In this document: positions 19,005 to 28,253 of the stretch, one piece after another
Position numbering within the stretch: position 1 is the stretch's first letter
Layout of the letters: each line of letters opens with the position of its first letter
NCBI GenBank assembly: GCA_021790255.1
Contig: JAJYIE010000009.1
Span: forward strand, 1 to 41,223
Direction: 5' to 3'
From: a bacterium
GTDB lineage: Bacteria > Patescibacteriota > Microgenomatia > Daviesbacterales > UBA10151
Length of the DNA: 41,223 nt
The notes under the pieces: generated by a model
Told to the model about the DNA's origin: nothing
The model's database searches: none
The model's input: the letters and a program-made list of their open reading frames with translations, nothing else
Translations under genes and position numbers: made by a program

Positions 19005-20309
19005 ATGGATGACAATTTGCTGGAAAAAGTAGTGGCTCTTTGTAAAAGGCGGGGATTTGTTTACCCCGGTTCGGAAATTTACGGCGGACTGGCCGGAACC
19101 TGGGACTATGGTCCGATGGGATCGCTCCTTAAGAAAAATCTCAAGGATATTTGGTGGAAGGATATGGTACAGATGCGGGATGACGTTGTCGGAGTTGATA
19201 CCGCCATTATGATGAACAGACGTGTTTGGGAGGGATCGGGTCACACACAATTTTTTACCGATCCTTTGATTGAGTGCAAAATTTGCCACCAAAGATTCAG
19301 GGAAGATAAGCAGGAGCTGGTAGCAGAACATGAAAAATCTCATGTTGGACAAAAAGTCGAATGGACAGAACCACGGACCTTTAACCTTTTGGTAAAAGCG
19401 TATCTCGGGGTAATTGAAGGGTCCCAAAATGAAATATACCTGAGAGGTGAAATTACTGCCGGGGTCCATGTGAACTTTAAGAACATCATTGACTCGACTA
19501 GAGTAAAAATACCTTTTGGGGTTGCTCAAATCGGCAAGGCTTTCCGCAACGAAATTACGCCTGGTAATTTTACTTTTCGCTCGGTGGAGTTTGAGCAGAT
19601 GGAGGTTCAATATTACGTCAGACCGAACGACGAGGAGGCAGATAAGTGGTTTGAATACTGGAAACAAAATAGAATGGACTGGTACGTTTATCTAGGAATA
19701 AATAAAGACAAGTTGCGTTTTAAAGACCATGAAAAGTTGGCCCATTATGCAAAGAGAGCAACTGATATTGAATACGAAGCTCCTTGGGGCTGGGATGAGG
19801 TTATGGGAATTCACAAACGAACAGATTGGGATTTATCACGCCATGAGGAATTTAGTGGTCAAAGTATGAAATATCGAGACCAGGAAAACAGTGACGAATA
19901 TTGGCCTTGGGATATTGAGACTTCCGCCGGAGTCGACCGTTCGATTCTCTTTTTCCTGCTGGATGCGTATACGGAAGAAGAAAACCGGGTTTTGCTGAAA
20001 CTTCATCCCAAACTGGCACCGTATAAAGCGGCAGTTTTTCCGCTGCTGGCCAATAAACCTGAGTTGATTGAGAAAGCCCGGGGGATTTTTGAAGTGCTGC
20101 GCTCTGAGTTTATGACAGCTTGGGATGACCGGGGCAATATCGGCAAACGCTATGCTGCGCAGGATGAAATCGGCACGCCGTATTGTATTACGGTGGATTT
20201 TCAGAGCCTGGAAGATGATACTGTAACAGTGAGAGATAGAGACACTGCGCAACAGGTTCGGATAAAAACGGATCAAGTGGCAGCGCATCTGGCAGGATTT
20301 TTACAATGA
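19005..20309 (+). CDS. glyQS: glycyl-tRNA synthetase (single-chain alpha2 type)
   Basis: MDDNLLEKVVALCKRRGFVYPGSEIYGGLAGTWDYGPMG; FRNEITPGNFTFRSVEFEQMEVQYY; GVDRSILFFLLDAY. ORF track start (TTG 18981) is probably upstream of the true ATG. Confidence 0.95.
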   Translation: MDDNLLEKVVALCKRRGFVYPGSEIYGGLAGTWDYGPMGSLLKKNLKDIWWKDMVQMRDDVVGVDTAIMMNRRVWEGSGHTQFFTDPLIECKICHQRFREDKQELVAEHEKSHVGQKVEWTEPRTFNLLVKAYLGVIEGSQNEIYLRGEITAGVHVNFKNIIDSTRVKIPFGVAQIGKAFRNEITPGNFTFRSVEFEQMEVQYYVRPNDEEADKWFEYWKQNRMDWYVYLGINKDKLRFKDHEKLAHYAKRATDIEYEAPWGWDEVMGIHKRTDWDLSRHEEFSGQSMKYRDQENSDEYWPWDIETSAGVDRSILFFLLDAYTEEENRVLLKLHPKLAPYKAAVFPLLANKPELIEKARGIFEVLRSEFMTAWDDRGNIGKRYAAQDEIGTPYCITVDFQSLEDDTVTVRDRDTAQQVRIKTDQVAAHLAGFLQ

Positions 20310-21241
20310 ACTTTGCATCCCTCAAACACAACAAGGATGAGGATATTCCGGCTTTGGAACCGGGAAAGTCTGGGAGCAAAAATTTGACTTTGGTGCTGGC
20401 GGCGATCGCCATTTTGGTTATTGGAGCAGGGGCGTGGGTTTACCAGCGGATAGCTGCCGGTAGGACAGCTGCGCCTGATCAAGTTCAGGAGGTAGATCTA
20501 CCGTTTGATCCGGATGGGCCGTATGCCTTACTTTTTCCGCGCCGGGACGGGAATGCGTTGGTGCTTGACCTTAACCGGACCGCTTCTTATGACAAAATCA
20601 GTTACGAGCTGGCCTATGTCAGCCTGCCTGAAACTGTTGTTGCCTCGGGGGAAGATGAAGTAGCTTCGGGTTCAGCAACCGGGATTGACCGGGGTGTATT
20701 GGGAAATATCAGCACTTCAGAGAAGAAAGGCGAATATAAACAGGAGATACTGTTCGGCACATGCAGCAAAAATATCTGCAAGTATGACCAGGGAGTGGAA
20801 AACGGAACTTTGACTTTGCACATCAAGAAAGGCGGCCAGGCCTACCGAATGGTTACCCAGTGGCATCTGCAGAAACCATCAGTGGCACTGGGAGTTTTAA
20901 CATCCGGGGATGGGCATCTGACTTATAAAGTTAACACCAATGCCACTGATTTAGATCTGGTAGGTTTTACCATTATCAATGATCTTTCCGGTGCTCCAAA
21001 GTTGCCAAATGACAGACAGGTAGTTGGTAAAGTTTATGCGGTTAATCCTCCTGAGGCAGTATATTTAAACGGCGGGGAGGTAAAAATTGAACTGGCTGAT
21101 AATCCGCCTGCAGGTAGCAAAATTGCCATCTGGAAAGATGCGCAAAACAAGTGGCAGGAATATGATACCCAAATCTCCGGCAGCGCTTTAACTGCCAAAG
21201 TTGATGCCTCCGGCATTATCACGGTTCTAGCTCCAAAGTAA
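20306..21241 (+). CDS. hypothetical exported/anchored protein with one N-terminal TM
   Basis: TLVLAAIAILVIGAGAWVYQRI helix; beta-rich remainder; 4-bp overlap with glyQS. Confidence 0.7.
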   Translation: MNFASLKHNKDEDIPALEPGKSGSKNLTLVLAAIAILVIGAGAWVYQRIAAGRTAAPDQVQEVDLPFDPDGPYALLFPRRDGNALVLDLNRTASYDKISYELAYVSLPETVVASGEDEVASGSATGIDRGVLGNISTSEKKGEYKQEILFGTCSKNICKYDQGVENGTLTLHIKKGGQAYRMVTQWHLQKPSVALGVLTSGDGHLTYKVNTNATDLDLVGFTIINDLSGAPKLPNDRQVVGKVYAVNPPEAVYLNGGEVKIELADNPPAGSKIAIWKDAQNKWQEYDTQISGSALTAKVDASGIITVLAPK

Positions 21242-21343
21242 CTTGGGAATAAGTTACCCGTAATTTTTTGTTGGACACATCTTAAATAAGCACTGTGGTG
21301 AAAGAGAAGTTACCAAACTGACCTGTTGACATCCGTGAAGAAA

Positions 21344-21377
21344 TGGTTAATTATGGTTATAGATGGTGAAATGAGGT
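21344..21377 (+). promoter_or_regulatory. putative MraZ operator: 10-bp-phased TGGT array
   Basis: TGGT at 21344, 21354 and 21364 and AGGT at 21374, all exactly 10 bp apart, ~46 bp upstream of mraZ. Confidence 0.6.
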
Positions 21378-21422
21378 GAAAACCTTGGTTCACAGGTATT
21401 TCCTGCCCGGAAAGGACTTTCA

Positions 21423-21833
21423 GTGTTTCTGGGCGAATATCAGACGCGGTTTACCGGCCAAGGCAGGATTGTGCTTCCGAAAAAGTTTCGGCAGGAGTTG
21501 TCGGGAGAGATGACAGTGATTTTGAGCCGGGGTTTTGAGGGGTGTATTTGGGGATTTGCTCCGAGTACCTGGAAAGAAGAAGCCGAAAAGCAGCTTAGCC
21601 TGCCGGTAACAGATAGAGAGGCCCGGAACATGAGGCGCTACCTTTTTTCCGGTGCTGAGAATATCTGTCTGGATGAGCAGGGAAGGTTTGTAATTCCGGC
21701 TTTGCTTTTACAATATGCGGCTTTGAAAGTTAATGTAGTTGTGATCGGGGCCGGCGACCATTTTGAAATTTGGGATCCGAAAATATGGGAAAATGTCTTA
21801 AAAAAACTTACCGAAAAAAACAAAACAACATGA
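21423..21833 (+). CDS. mraZ: transcriptional regulator MraZ
   Basis: GTG start; MFLGEYQTRFTGQGRIVLPKKFRQEL and LDEQGRFVIPALLLQYA paired SpoVT/AbrB-like motifs. Confidence 0.96.
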   Translation: MFLGEYQTRFTGQGRIVLPKKFRQELSGEMTVILSRGFEGCIWGFAPSTWKEEAEKQLSLPVTDREARNMRRYLFSGAENICLDEQGRFVIPALLLQYAALKVNVVVIGAGDHFEIWDPKIWENVLKKLTEKNKTT

Positions 21834-21930
21834 TGTCGTTTTTATATTTTTTCCAAAGCTTAATGAAGTTCTGGCTCTCACCGGTAAGGTGAGCGACAGA
21901 ATAACTTTAGGCTGAAAGTCAGAGCTGCCC

Positions 21931-22245
21931 ATGAGACAATTAAGGCCAGATACGGATATTCAACCGCGACGGTTTCATAAGCTGGTCAAATTTAGCTTGG
22001 CAGCTTTTCTGGTAATATTTTTGCTGGAGATTTGGACAGTTAACCGCCTGGCTACTTTTGGGGATAAAATTCAGCAGATCGAAGATACTAGGGCCAGTCT
22101 GGAACTAGAAAACCAATATCTTAAGAGTCAGATAGCTGAGCAGAGCTCTCTGCCGGTAGTGGAGAAAAAGGCTGCTGAGCTGGGATTTGTCCCCATGGAA
22201 AACTTAGCTTACCTGCAAACAACCTCTCTGGCTGCTGCGCGGTAG
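21931..22245 (+). CDS. ftsL: FtsL/FtsB-like septum-formation protein
   Basis: 104 aa; single TM plus short coiled coil, in the ftsL position between mraZ and ftsI. Confidence 0.65.
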   Translation: MRQLRPDTDIQPRRFHKLVKFSLAAFLVIFLLEIWTVNRLATFGDKIQQIEDTRASLELENQYLKSQIAEQSSLPVVEKKAAELGFVPMENLAYLQTTSLAAAR

Positions 22246-22272
22246 ATTTATAGCGTCTGTGCTATATTAATT

Positions 22273-24054
22273 ATGATCATGCCGCTGCGAAATTTTCACG
22301 CTCACTCTTTGACCGGGGGAACTAGGGAGATCTCCCCGGGCAGATTAAAGCTGCTGCGCCTTTTTTATTATCTGCTTTTTGCGGCAGTTGCCGTTAGGCT
22401 GTTTTATTGGCAGGTACTGCGCTTTGATGACCTGTCAGCGATGGCAGACCAACAGCACCTGGTAAATTACACCCTGCAAGCTTCCCGGGGAACCATTACC
22501 TCGGCAGACGGAGCGGTTCTTGCCACCAACCGCCCCTCCTTCTTGCTGTATGGTTTGCCGGAGGCAGTCAAAAACCCTTCGGATACAGCTGCGAAACTGG
22601 CAGCAGTTTTGGCTCCTACCCCTGCTCCTGATCAAACAGATAACACTTCTGCTGAGCGCCAGCTGAAGGAAGAACTGCAGTCAGACTTATCCCAAGCTCT
22701 GGACTGGGTAACTTTGAGCAAAAATGTGGATTTGCCGACCCGCCAGGAAATTGAAAAGATGAATGTGCCGGGGTTGGGGTTTGAAAGCCAGCTACAGCGG
22801 TTTTATCCGGAAGCTTCCACTGCTGCCCATGTCCTTGGCTTTGTGGGAAGTGATGCTTCTGGCCAGCCGACCGGCTATTTTGGTCTTGAAGGATACTATA
22901 ACGGGGAGCTGACCGGAGTGGGCGGGGAAGTGGTTGAGGAAAAAGATGCTCAGGGTTTTCCGATTGCCATCGGCAGATTTTCTCAAAAAGATGCCCAATC
23001 GGGCCGGAATTTACTCCTTAATATTAACAGCACGGTGCAATATATTGTAGAAAAACACCTCAAAGAGGGCATGGAAAAATATGGTGCCCGCTCAGGCACG
23101 GTTATCGTTATGGAACCAAAAACCGGAGCTATTTTGGCGATGGCCTCTTTCCCTGATTACGACCCGAACAACTTCAGTCTTTACGCCAAAAACGATTTCC
23201 TCAACCCGGCAGTTGCAGATTCTTATGAACCGGGATCAACATTTAAGCCTCTTGTAATGGCGGCGGCTATTAATGAGGGGCTGATAACCCCGGAAACAAC
23301 TTGTGACAGCTGTAGCGGCCCGGTAAAAATCGATAATTATTATATCAGGACCTGGAATGATAAATATTTTCCCGAAACCACTATGCGTGATGTCTTGATC
23401 CATTCGGATAATACCGGCATGGTTTTTGTCAGCCGCAAGCTGGGGTTGGATAAAACATATGACTATATCCAAAAATTCGGTTTTGGCGCTCCCACGCAGA
23501 TTGATCTGCAGGATGAATCAAGCCCGACTCTCCGCCCGAAAAATGAGTGGGGAATGATTGATTTGGCAACAGCTTCTTTCGGCCAGGGGATTGCCGTTAC
23601 CCCGATTCAGCTGGTGCGTGCGATGGCGGCAATTGCCAACGGTGGTTATTTAATGCAACCGCAGGTCGTGCATGCCGTGCAGATCGGGAATGCGTGGAGG
23701 GTGATCCAGCCTAAAGTAGTCAGCCGGCCCATTTCTTCACAAACAGCAGCAACAGTGACGGCAATGATGGTAGATGCTGTGTCAAAAGGCGAGGCCAAGT
23801 TTTTTGCCCTCAAGGGTTTCAATATTGCAGGCAAGACTGGAACTGCCCAAATACCGGTGGCCGGACACTATGACCCGACTAAAACCATTGCTTCCTTTGT
23901 TGGCTTTGCTCCGGCAGAGGACCCGAAATTTGTGATGCTGGTGGAATATGAACAGCCTTCTTCATCTATTTACGGCGCAGAAACTGCCGCCCCAACATTT
24001 TTTGATATTGCCAAAGAACTTCTAGCTTACTACAACATTGCTCCATCATACTGA
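22273..24054 (+). CDS. ftsI: peptidoglycan transpeptidase FtsI/PBP2-like
   Basis: ASRGTITSADGAVLATN, SYEPGSTFKPLVMAAA (SxxK), SDN, GKTGTAQIP. Confidence 0.95.
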   Translation: MIMPLRNFHAHSLTGGTREISPGRLKLLRLFYYLLFAAVAVRLFYWQVLRFDDLSAMADQQHLVNYTLQASRGTITSADGAVLATNRPSFLLYGLPEAVKNPSDTAAKLAAVLAPTPAPDQTDNTSAERQLKEELQSDLSQALDWVTLSKNVDLPTRQEIEKMNVPGLGFESQLQRFYPEASTAAHVLGFVGSDASGQPTGYFGLEGYYNGELTGVGGEVVEEKDAQGFPIAIGRFSQKDAQSGRNLLLNINSTVQYIVEKHLKEGMEKYGARSGTVIVMEPKTGAILAMASFPDYDPNNFSLYAKNDFLNPAVADSYEPGSTFKPLVMAAAINEGLITPETTCDSCSGPVKIDNYYIRTWNDKYFPETTMRDVLIHSDNTGMVFVSRKLGLDKTYDYIQKFGFGAPTQIDLQDESSPTLRPKNEWGMIDLATASFGQGIAVTPIQLVRAMAAIANGGYLMQPQVVHAVQIGNAWRVIQPKVVSRPISSQTAATVTAMMVDAVSKGEAKFFALKGFNIAGKTGTAQIPVAGHYDPTKTIASFVGFAPAEDPKFVMLVEYEQPSSSIYGAETAAPTFFDIAKELLAYYNIAPSY

Positions 24055-24073
24055 TGTGGATATAATTAACCCG

Positions 24074-25348
24074 ATGCGAAAAAATATTGCGGAATTCTGG
24101 CGAATTTTTAAAACTACTCCCTTGGGGAAACTGGTAAGGTTTCTCTCTCCCCAGTGGCTGGTTAATCTATTGGAACATTTTCCGGCGGCTTTCTTGGCCA
24201 ACATTGTGTACGGTTTCCCATCCAGAAAAATTTCCGTTATCGGAGTGACTGGTACTGATGGTAAAACGACCACCTCGAATATGATCTATCAAATTTTAGA
24301 AGATGCCGGTAAAAGTGTTGCTCTGGTTTCAACGATTAATGCAAAAATTGGCGGGGAAGAAATTGATACAGGCTTTCATGTTACCAGCCCCCACTCCTTC
24401 ATGGTCCAGGAATTCATCAAGAAGGCAGTCGATCGCGGCTGTGAATATATAGTCTTGGAAGTTACCTCACATAGCTTAGATCAGGGTCGTTTTTGGGGAG
24501 TTAAGTTTAAAATTGGAGTGATCACAAATATTACTCATGAACACCTAGATTACCACAAAACCATGAATAACTACCTGGAAGCCAAAGCGAAACTTCTGAG
24601 GGGAGTGGAAGTGGCAGTATTAAATCACGATGACGCAAATTTTAAAAAGTTACTGAAATTTACCCGGGGTAAAAAAGTGTTCACTTTTGGTAATGATAAA
24701 CGGGCGGATTTTTACCCCGGCAAGTACCCTCTGAAACTAAAAGTTCTCGGAGATTACAACGTTTCAAATGCAATGGCAGCTATAGCTGCTGCCAGTAGTT
24801 TGGGAATTGATGCCCGGATAGCAATTAAAAGTCTGGAAGATTTTCGGGGACTTTCCGGACGGATGGAAGAGATTAAAAACAACCTTGGCTTTAAGATTTT
24901 TATTGATTTTGCCCATACCCCGAACGGTTTAGAGCAGGCGCTGTCTGCTTTGCGAGGAAGGGATCGGGGTAAACTGATTGCGGTATTTGGCTGTGCCGGA
25001 GCAAGGGATGTTGAGAAAAGACCAATGATGGGGGCGGTTGCTTCCAGATTAGCAGATATTGTGGTACTCACCGATGAAGATCCGCGTTTTGAGGACCCGC
25101 AAAAAATTATTACTCAAATTGTAGCGGGGATGGAAAGCCGGAAAATGGTAAATAATAAAACTCTCTTTATTGAATCAGATCGGACGAAGGCAATTGCGCT
25201 GGCGATTAAACTGGCAGGTAAGGGTGATGTGGTGGGTATTTTCGGTAAAGGGCATGAGAAATCGATGAGTTACCGGGGGGTGGAAAAACCCTGGTCAGAC
25301 CAGGAAGCTGCCCGGAAAGCCTGTCTGTTACTGTATCATGGACGATAA
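24074..25348 (+). CDS. murE: MurE-like Mur ligase
   Basis: VIGVTGTDGKTTTSNMIYQIL, VTSHSLDQGR, THEHLDYHKTM, FIDFAHTPNGLEQAL, TDEDPRFEDP. Start placed at ATG 24074 downstream of a TATAAT box. Confidence 0.88.
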   Translation: MRKNIAEFWRIFKTTPLGKLVRFLSPQWLVNLLEHFPAAFLANIVYGFPSRKISVIGVTGTDGKTTTSNMIYQILEDAGKSVALVSTINAKIGGEEIDTGFHVTSPHSFMVQEFIKKAVDRGCEYIVLEVTSHSLDQGRFWGVKFKIGVITNITHEHLDYHKTMNNYLEAKAKLLRGVEVAVLNHDDANFKKLLKFTRGKKVFTFGNDKRADFYPGKYPLKLKVLGDYNVSNAMAAIAAASSLGIDARIAIKSLEDFRGLSGRMEEIKNNLGFKIFIDFAHTPNGLEQALSALRGRDRGKLIAVFGCAGARDVEKRPMMGAVASRLADIVVLTDEDPRFEDPQKIITQIVAGMESRKMVNNKTLFIESDRTKAIALAIKLAGKGDVVGIFGKGHEKSMSYRGVEKPWSDQEAARKACLLLYHGR

Positions 25349-25922
25349 GTATCTGATTTTAGCAGCTCAGCTGGGTGAGGACCGGCTGAAGAGAGATGTT
25401 GAGCTTGACCAATACTTTTCCGGAAACCCACCCGGACAGGCCGACTGTCTCTACATTGCTACTTCTGAAAGAGAGCTGGTTCACTCTGTTGAACTTGCAC
25501 AAGAATTGGAAATTTTTTACAAGGTTTTGGGGACAGGTAGTAAGACTGACTTTTCAAAAGAGTTTTTTGCCGGGCTGATAATTAAAAACCGCTATGACAC
25601 AATGAAAATTTTCGGGATCAAAGGCAAGGTTTCCCGGCAGGGGATCGGGGTTGAAGAGGCATTGGTGGAAGCCGGATCTGGGGCCAGCCTAGAGAAGTTG
25701 GCTGATTTTGCACAAAAGCAGAATTTAACAGGGCTGGAGGTATTAGAAGATCTGCCTGGGACAGTGGGAGGATCGCTGCTTACAAACACTGTGTTGGGTA
25801 ATTTTTTTTGCCAGGCCCGGATTCTACTAGATGGCGGCGAGACAGAAACAGTGGATTTTTTACCGTCTGAGAGAAACAATGTAATAGTTTCCGTGGTGTT
25901 TAAGCTGAAAGCAAAGAGGTGA
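25338..25922 (+). CDS. MurB-like FAD-binding domain protein lacking the MurB C-terminal domain
   Basis: FYKVLGTGSKTDFSKEFFAGLIIKN, GSGASLEKLADFAQKQNLTGLEVLEDLPGTVGGSLLTNT; ends at 194 aa. Confidence 0.75.
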   Translation: MDDKYLILAAQLGEDRLKRDVELDQYFSGNPPGQADCLYIATSERELVHSVELAQELEIFYKVLGTGSKTDFSKEFFAGLIIKNRYDTMKIFGIKGKVSRQGIGVEEALVEAGSGASLEKLADFAQKQNLTGLEVLEDLPGTVGGSLLTNTVLGNFFCQARILLDGGETETVDFLPSERNNVIVSVVFKLKAKR

Positions 25923-25928
25923 CCCTCA

Positions 25929-25957
25929 TTGTCGGAGGAAATAAGTTAAGATATAAT
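25929..25957 (+). promoter_or_regulatory. putative promoter upstream of the murF-like gene
   Basis: TTGTCG (25929-25934) - 17 bp - TATAAT (25952-25957). Confidence 0.5.
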
Positions 25958-26005
25958 TTAGCTTAAGTCCTGCAGACTTAATTTCAGTTTCGAACCCCAA
26001 AGTAT

Positions 26006-27178
26006 ATGGATATTAAAAATCATCCTGACTGGAGCAGCATCAGCAGCTATAAAAAACCGGCTCATTTGCTGCGTTTTTTTCTGGCAAGGAAAATTGCCGC
26101 TTTTTACCCGCGCTCAATGTTTGTCGGCATCACAGGGTCTGTTGGAAAAACTACGACAAAGGAGTTATGTCTGGCCGTTTTATCGCAAAAGTATAAAACT
26201 ATTGCAAGTTCAGAAAATATTAATCCGGTTTTTAATATCCCGGCAACACTGCTTCGGATCAGGCCGGATGTGAAAAAGGTTGTTTTGGAGATGGGGATTG
26301 AATATCCCGGAGAGATGGATTTTTATCTTTCACTGGTGCATCCGGCAGTGGGGATTATTACCCGTATTTTTTATGCCCATAGCCAGTACCTGGGAGATAT
26401 TGAACGAATTGCTGAAGAAAAGTCACTGCTTATTAAACAACTGCCAAAAGATGGTTTGGCAATTTTAAATTGGGACGATGTTTACAGCAGGAGGATGGCT
26501 AAAGAAACTGCTGGCCAGGTTATTTTCTACGGGCTAAATCCTGAGAACTGTCATGTTTGGGCATCCAATATCCGGCTGGAAGACGGGCAGACATGCTTTG
26601 AGCTTAACTTCGGAGTGGAGCGGGTAGATGTGGCTTTAAATTTGTTGGGACGACACTTTATTTATGACGCTTTGGCTGCTGCTGCCGTAGGTATTAGCAA
26701 CAATATGACGCTGGCAACAATTAAAAGAGGTTTGAGCAAGGTGAACGCCCCGCCTCACCGCCTGCGGCTTTTAGAGGGAGACGGATGGTATGTTTTAGAT
26801 GATACTTATAACTCTTCGCCGGCAGCTTTAGAGGAAGCTTTTAATGTGGTCAACGAGTTGCCTGCTCACCGGCGGATACTGGTGCTGGGAGAGATGCGGG
26901 AGCTGGGGATTTATTCAGAAAAGTTTCACCGTCTGGCTGCTCAACAGATTTACAAGGATAAGTTTGACCTAGTTCTTCTGGGTGGCGGGGAAACAAAATT
27001 TATAGCTGATGAGTTAGTTAAGCTGGGCTTTTCGCCGGAAAGACTGGATGTTAATCTTTCCCATTCTCAACTAGTGACTAATATTTTGCGGGTTGTCAAA
27101 AAGGGTGACCTGGTTTTGGTTAAGGGGTCAAGGGCGGTCCGTTTGGAAGAGGTAGTCAAAAGGATTACCAAACAGTGA
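26006..27178 (+). CDS. murF: MurF-like Mur ligase
   Basis: VGITGSVGKTTTKELCLAVL, LEMGIEYPGEMDFYLSLVHPAVGIIT, APPHRLRLLEGDGWYVLDDTYNSSPAALEEAF, LVLGEMRELG. Confidence 0.9.
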   Translation: MDIKNHPDWSSISSYKKPAHLLRFFLARKIAAFYPRSMFVGITGSVGKTTTKELCLAVLSQKYKTIASSENINPVFNIPATLLRIRPDVKKVVLEMGIEYPGEMDFYLSLVHPAVGIITRIFYAHSQYLGDIERIAEEKSLLIKQLPKDGLAILNWDDVYSRRMAKETAGQVIFYGLNPENCHVWASNIRLEDGQTCFELNFGVERVDVALNLLGRHFIYDALAAAAVGISNNMTLATIKRGLSKVNAPPHRLRLLEGDGWYVLDDTYNSSPAALEEAFNVVNELPAHRRILVLGEMRELGIYSEKFHRLAAQQIYKDKFDLVLLGGGETKFIADELVKLGFSPERLDVNLSHSQLVTNILRVVKKGDLVLVKGSRAVRLEEVVKRITKQ

Positions 27179-27182
27179 AAAA

Positions 27183-27212
27183 TTGAACAAAGTGTCTGAA
27201 GGGATATATAAT
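27183..27212 (+). promoter_or_regulatory. putative promoter upstream of mraY
   Basis: TTGAAC (27183-27188) - 18 bp - TATAAT (27207-27212). Confidence 0.45.
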
Positions 27213-27239
27213 GTCATCTGGATATAACTTGTTTGGGTA

Positions 27240-28253
27240 ATGGTAGAACTACTGGGACTTATTTTATTATCTTTTTTTGTAACCAGCTTCGTGCTGGTAC
27301 CCTTTATTGACCTACTTTTTTATCTGCGTTCTAAATCAGTGCAGCGCTCTCATGTAGCAGCTGAAGCAGGATCCAGTACTCCGATCCATGACAGGCTTAT
27401 GAAAAACGATTTCTTTACACCGGTGGGTGGGGGAATTTTAATTATCCCGGTGGTAATAGCGCTGACCATTTCTGTCTTTGAGTTCTCCGGACAACCACTA
27501 ACATGGCCGACTTTCACCATTTTTTTTACGATGATTTCCTTCGGGGTCTTAGGCCTGGTTGATGACTTAAAGCATATTTATACCAGCAATCTCGGTAAAT
27601 TTCACGGATTATCTCCCCGGGTAATTATTATACTTCAGATATTCCTCGCCACAATTGTAGCGACGGCTTTGTATTTTGAGGTTGGCCTGAATAATATTTT
27701 TATTCCGGTAATCGGCAATGTTATTTTAGGATGGATTTACATACCCTTAGCAGTATTTGCCATCGTTGCTTTTTCTAACGCGTATAATATTTCTGACGGT
27801 CTGGACGGTCTATCGACCGGACTTTTGACAATCTGTTTATTCGCCTTTCTGGCGCTGGCCCACTCCGTTTTCGACCAGAATCTGGCCATCTTTGTAGGTA
27901 TCTGGGTTGGGGCTCTGGTTGCCTATCTTTATTTTAACGTCTATCCTGCCCGTGTTCACCTGGGTGATGCCGGCGCGTTTAGCTTCGGTGCTACCCTGGC
28001 GGTAATAGGCCTATTAACCGGTAAAATACTAGGACTGGCGGTCATCGGAGGAGTGTACATTGTTATTATTCTCTCTTCACTGCTTCAGATCCTTTCCAAA
28101 AAGATCTTCAAAAAAAAGCTTTTGCCGGTGGCTCCCCTTCATATCTATTTCCGCTATATCGGCTGGGAGGAACCGAAAATTGTAATGCGTTTTTGGCTGG
28201 CGGGAGCAATGCTGGCCATATTTGGCCTCTGGCTGGCGTTATTATCTAAATAA
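27240..28253 (+). CDS. mraY: phospho-MurNAc-pentapeptide transferase MraY
   Basis: TPVGGGILI, LGLVDDLKH, NAYNISDGLDGLSTGL, HLGDAGAFSFGA, PLHIYFRYIGWEEPKIVMRFW. Confidence 0.95.
   Translation: MVELLGLILLSFFVTSFVLVPFIDLLFYLRSKSVQRSHVAAEAGSSTPIHDRLMKNDFFTPVGGGILIIPVVIALTISVFEFSGQPLTWPTFTIFFTMISFGVLGLVDDLKHIYTSNLGKFHGLSPRVIIILQIFLATIVATALYFEVGLNNIFIPVIGNVILGWIYIPLAVFAIVAFSNAYNISDGLDGLSTGLLTICLFAFLALAHSVFDQNLAIFVGIWVGALVAYLYFNVYPARVHLGDAGAFSFGATLAVIGLLTGKILGLAVIGGVYIVIILSSLLQILSKKIFKKKLLPVAPLHIYFRYIGWEEPKIVMRFWLAGAMLAIFGLWLALLSK

Noticed and set aside
18993-19667. 224-aa minus-strand ORF antisense to glyQS
   Set aside because: Overlaps an unambiguous glycyl-tRNA synthetase; no recognisable motif.
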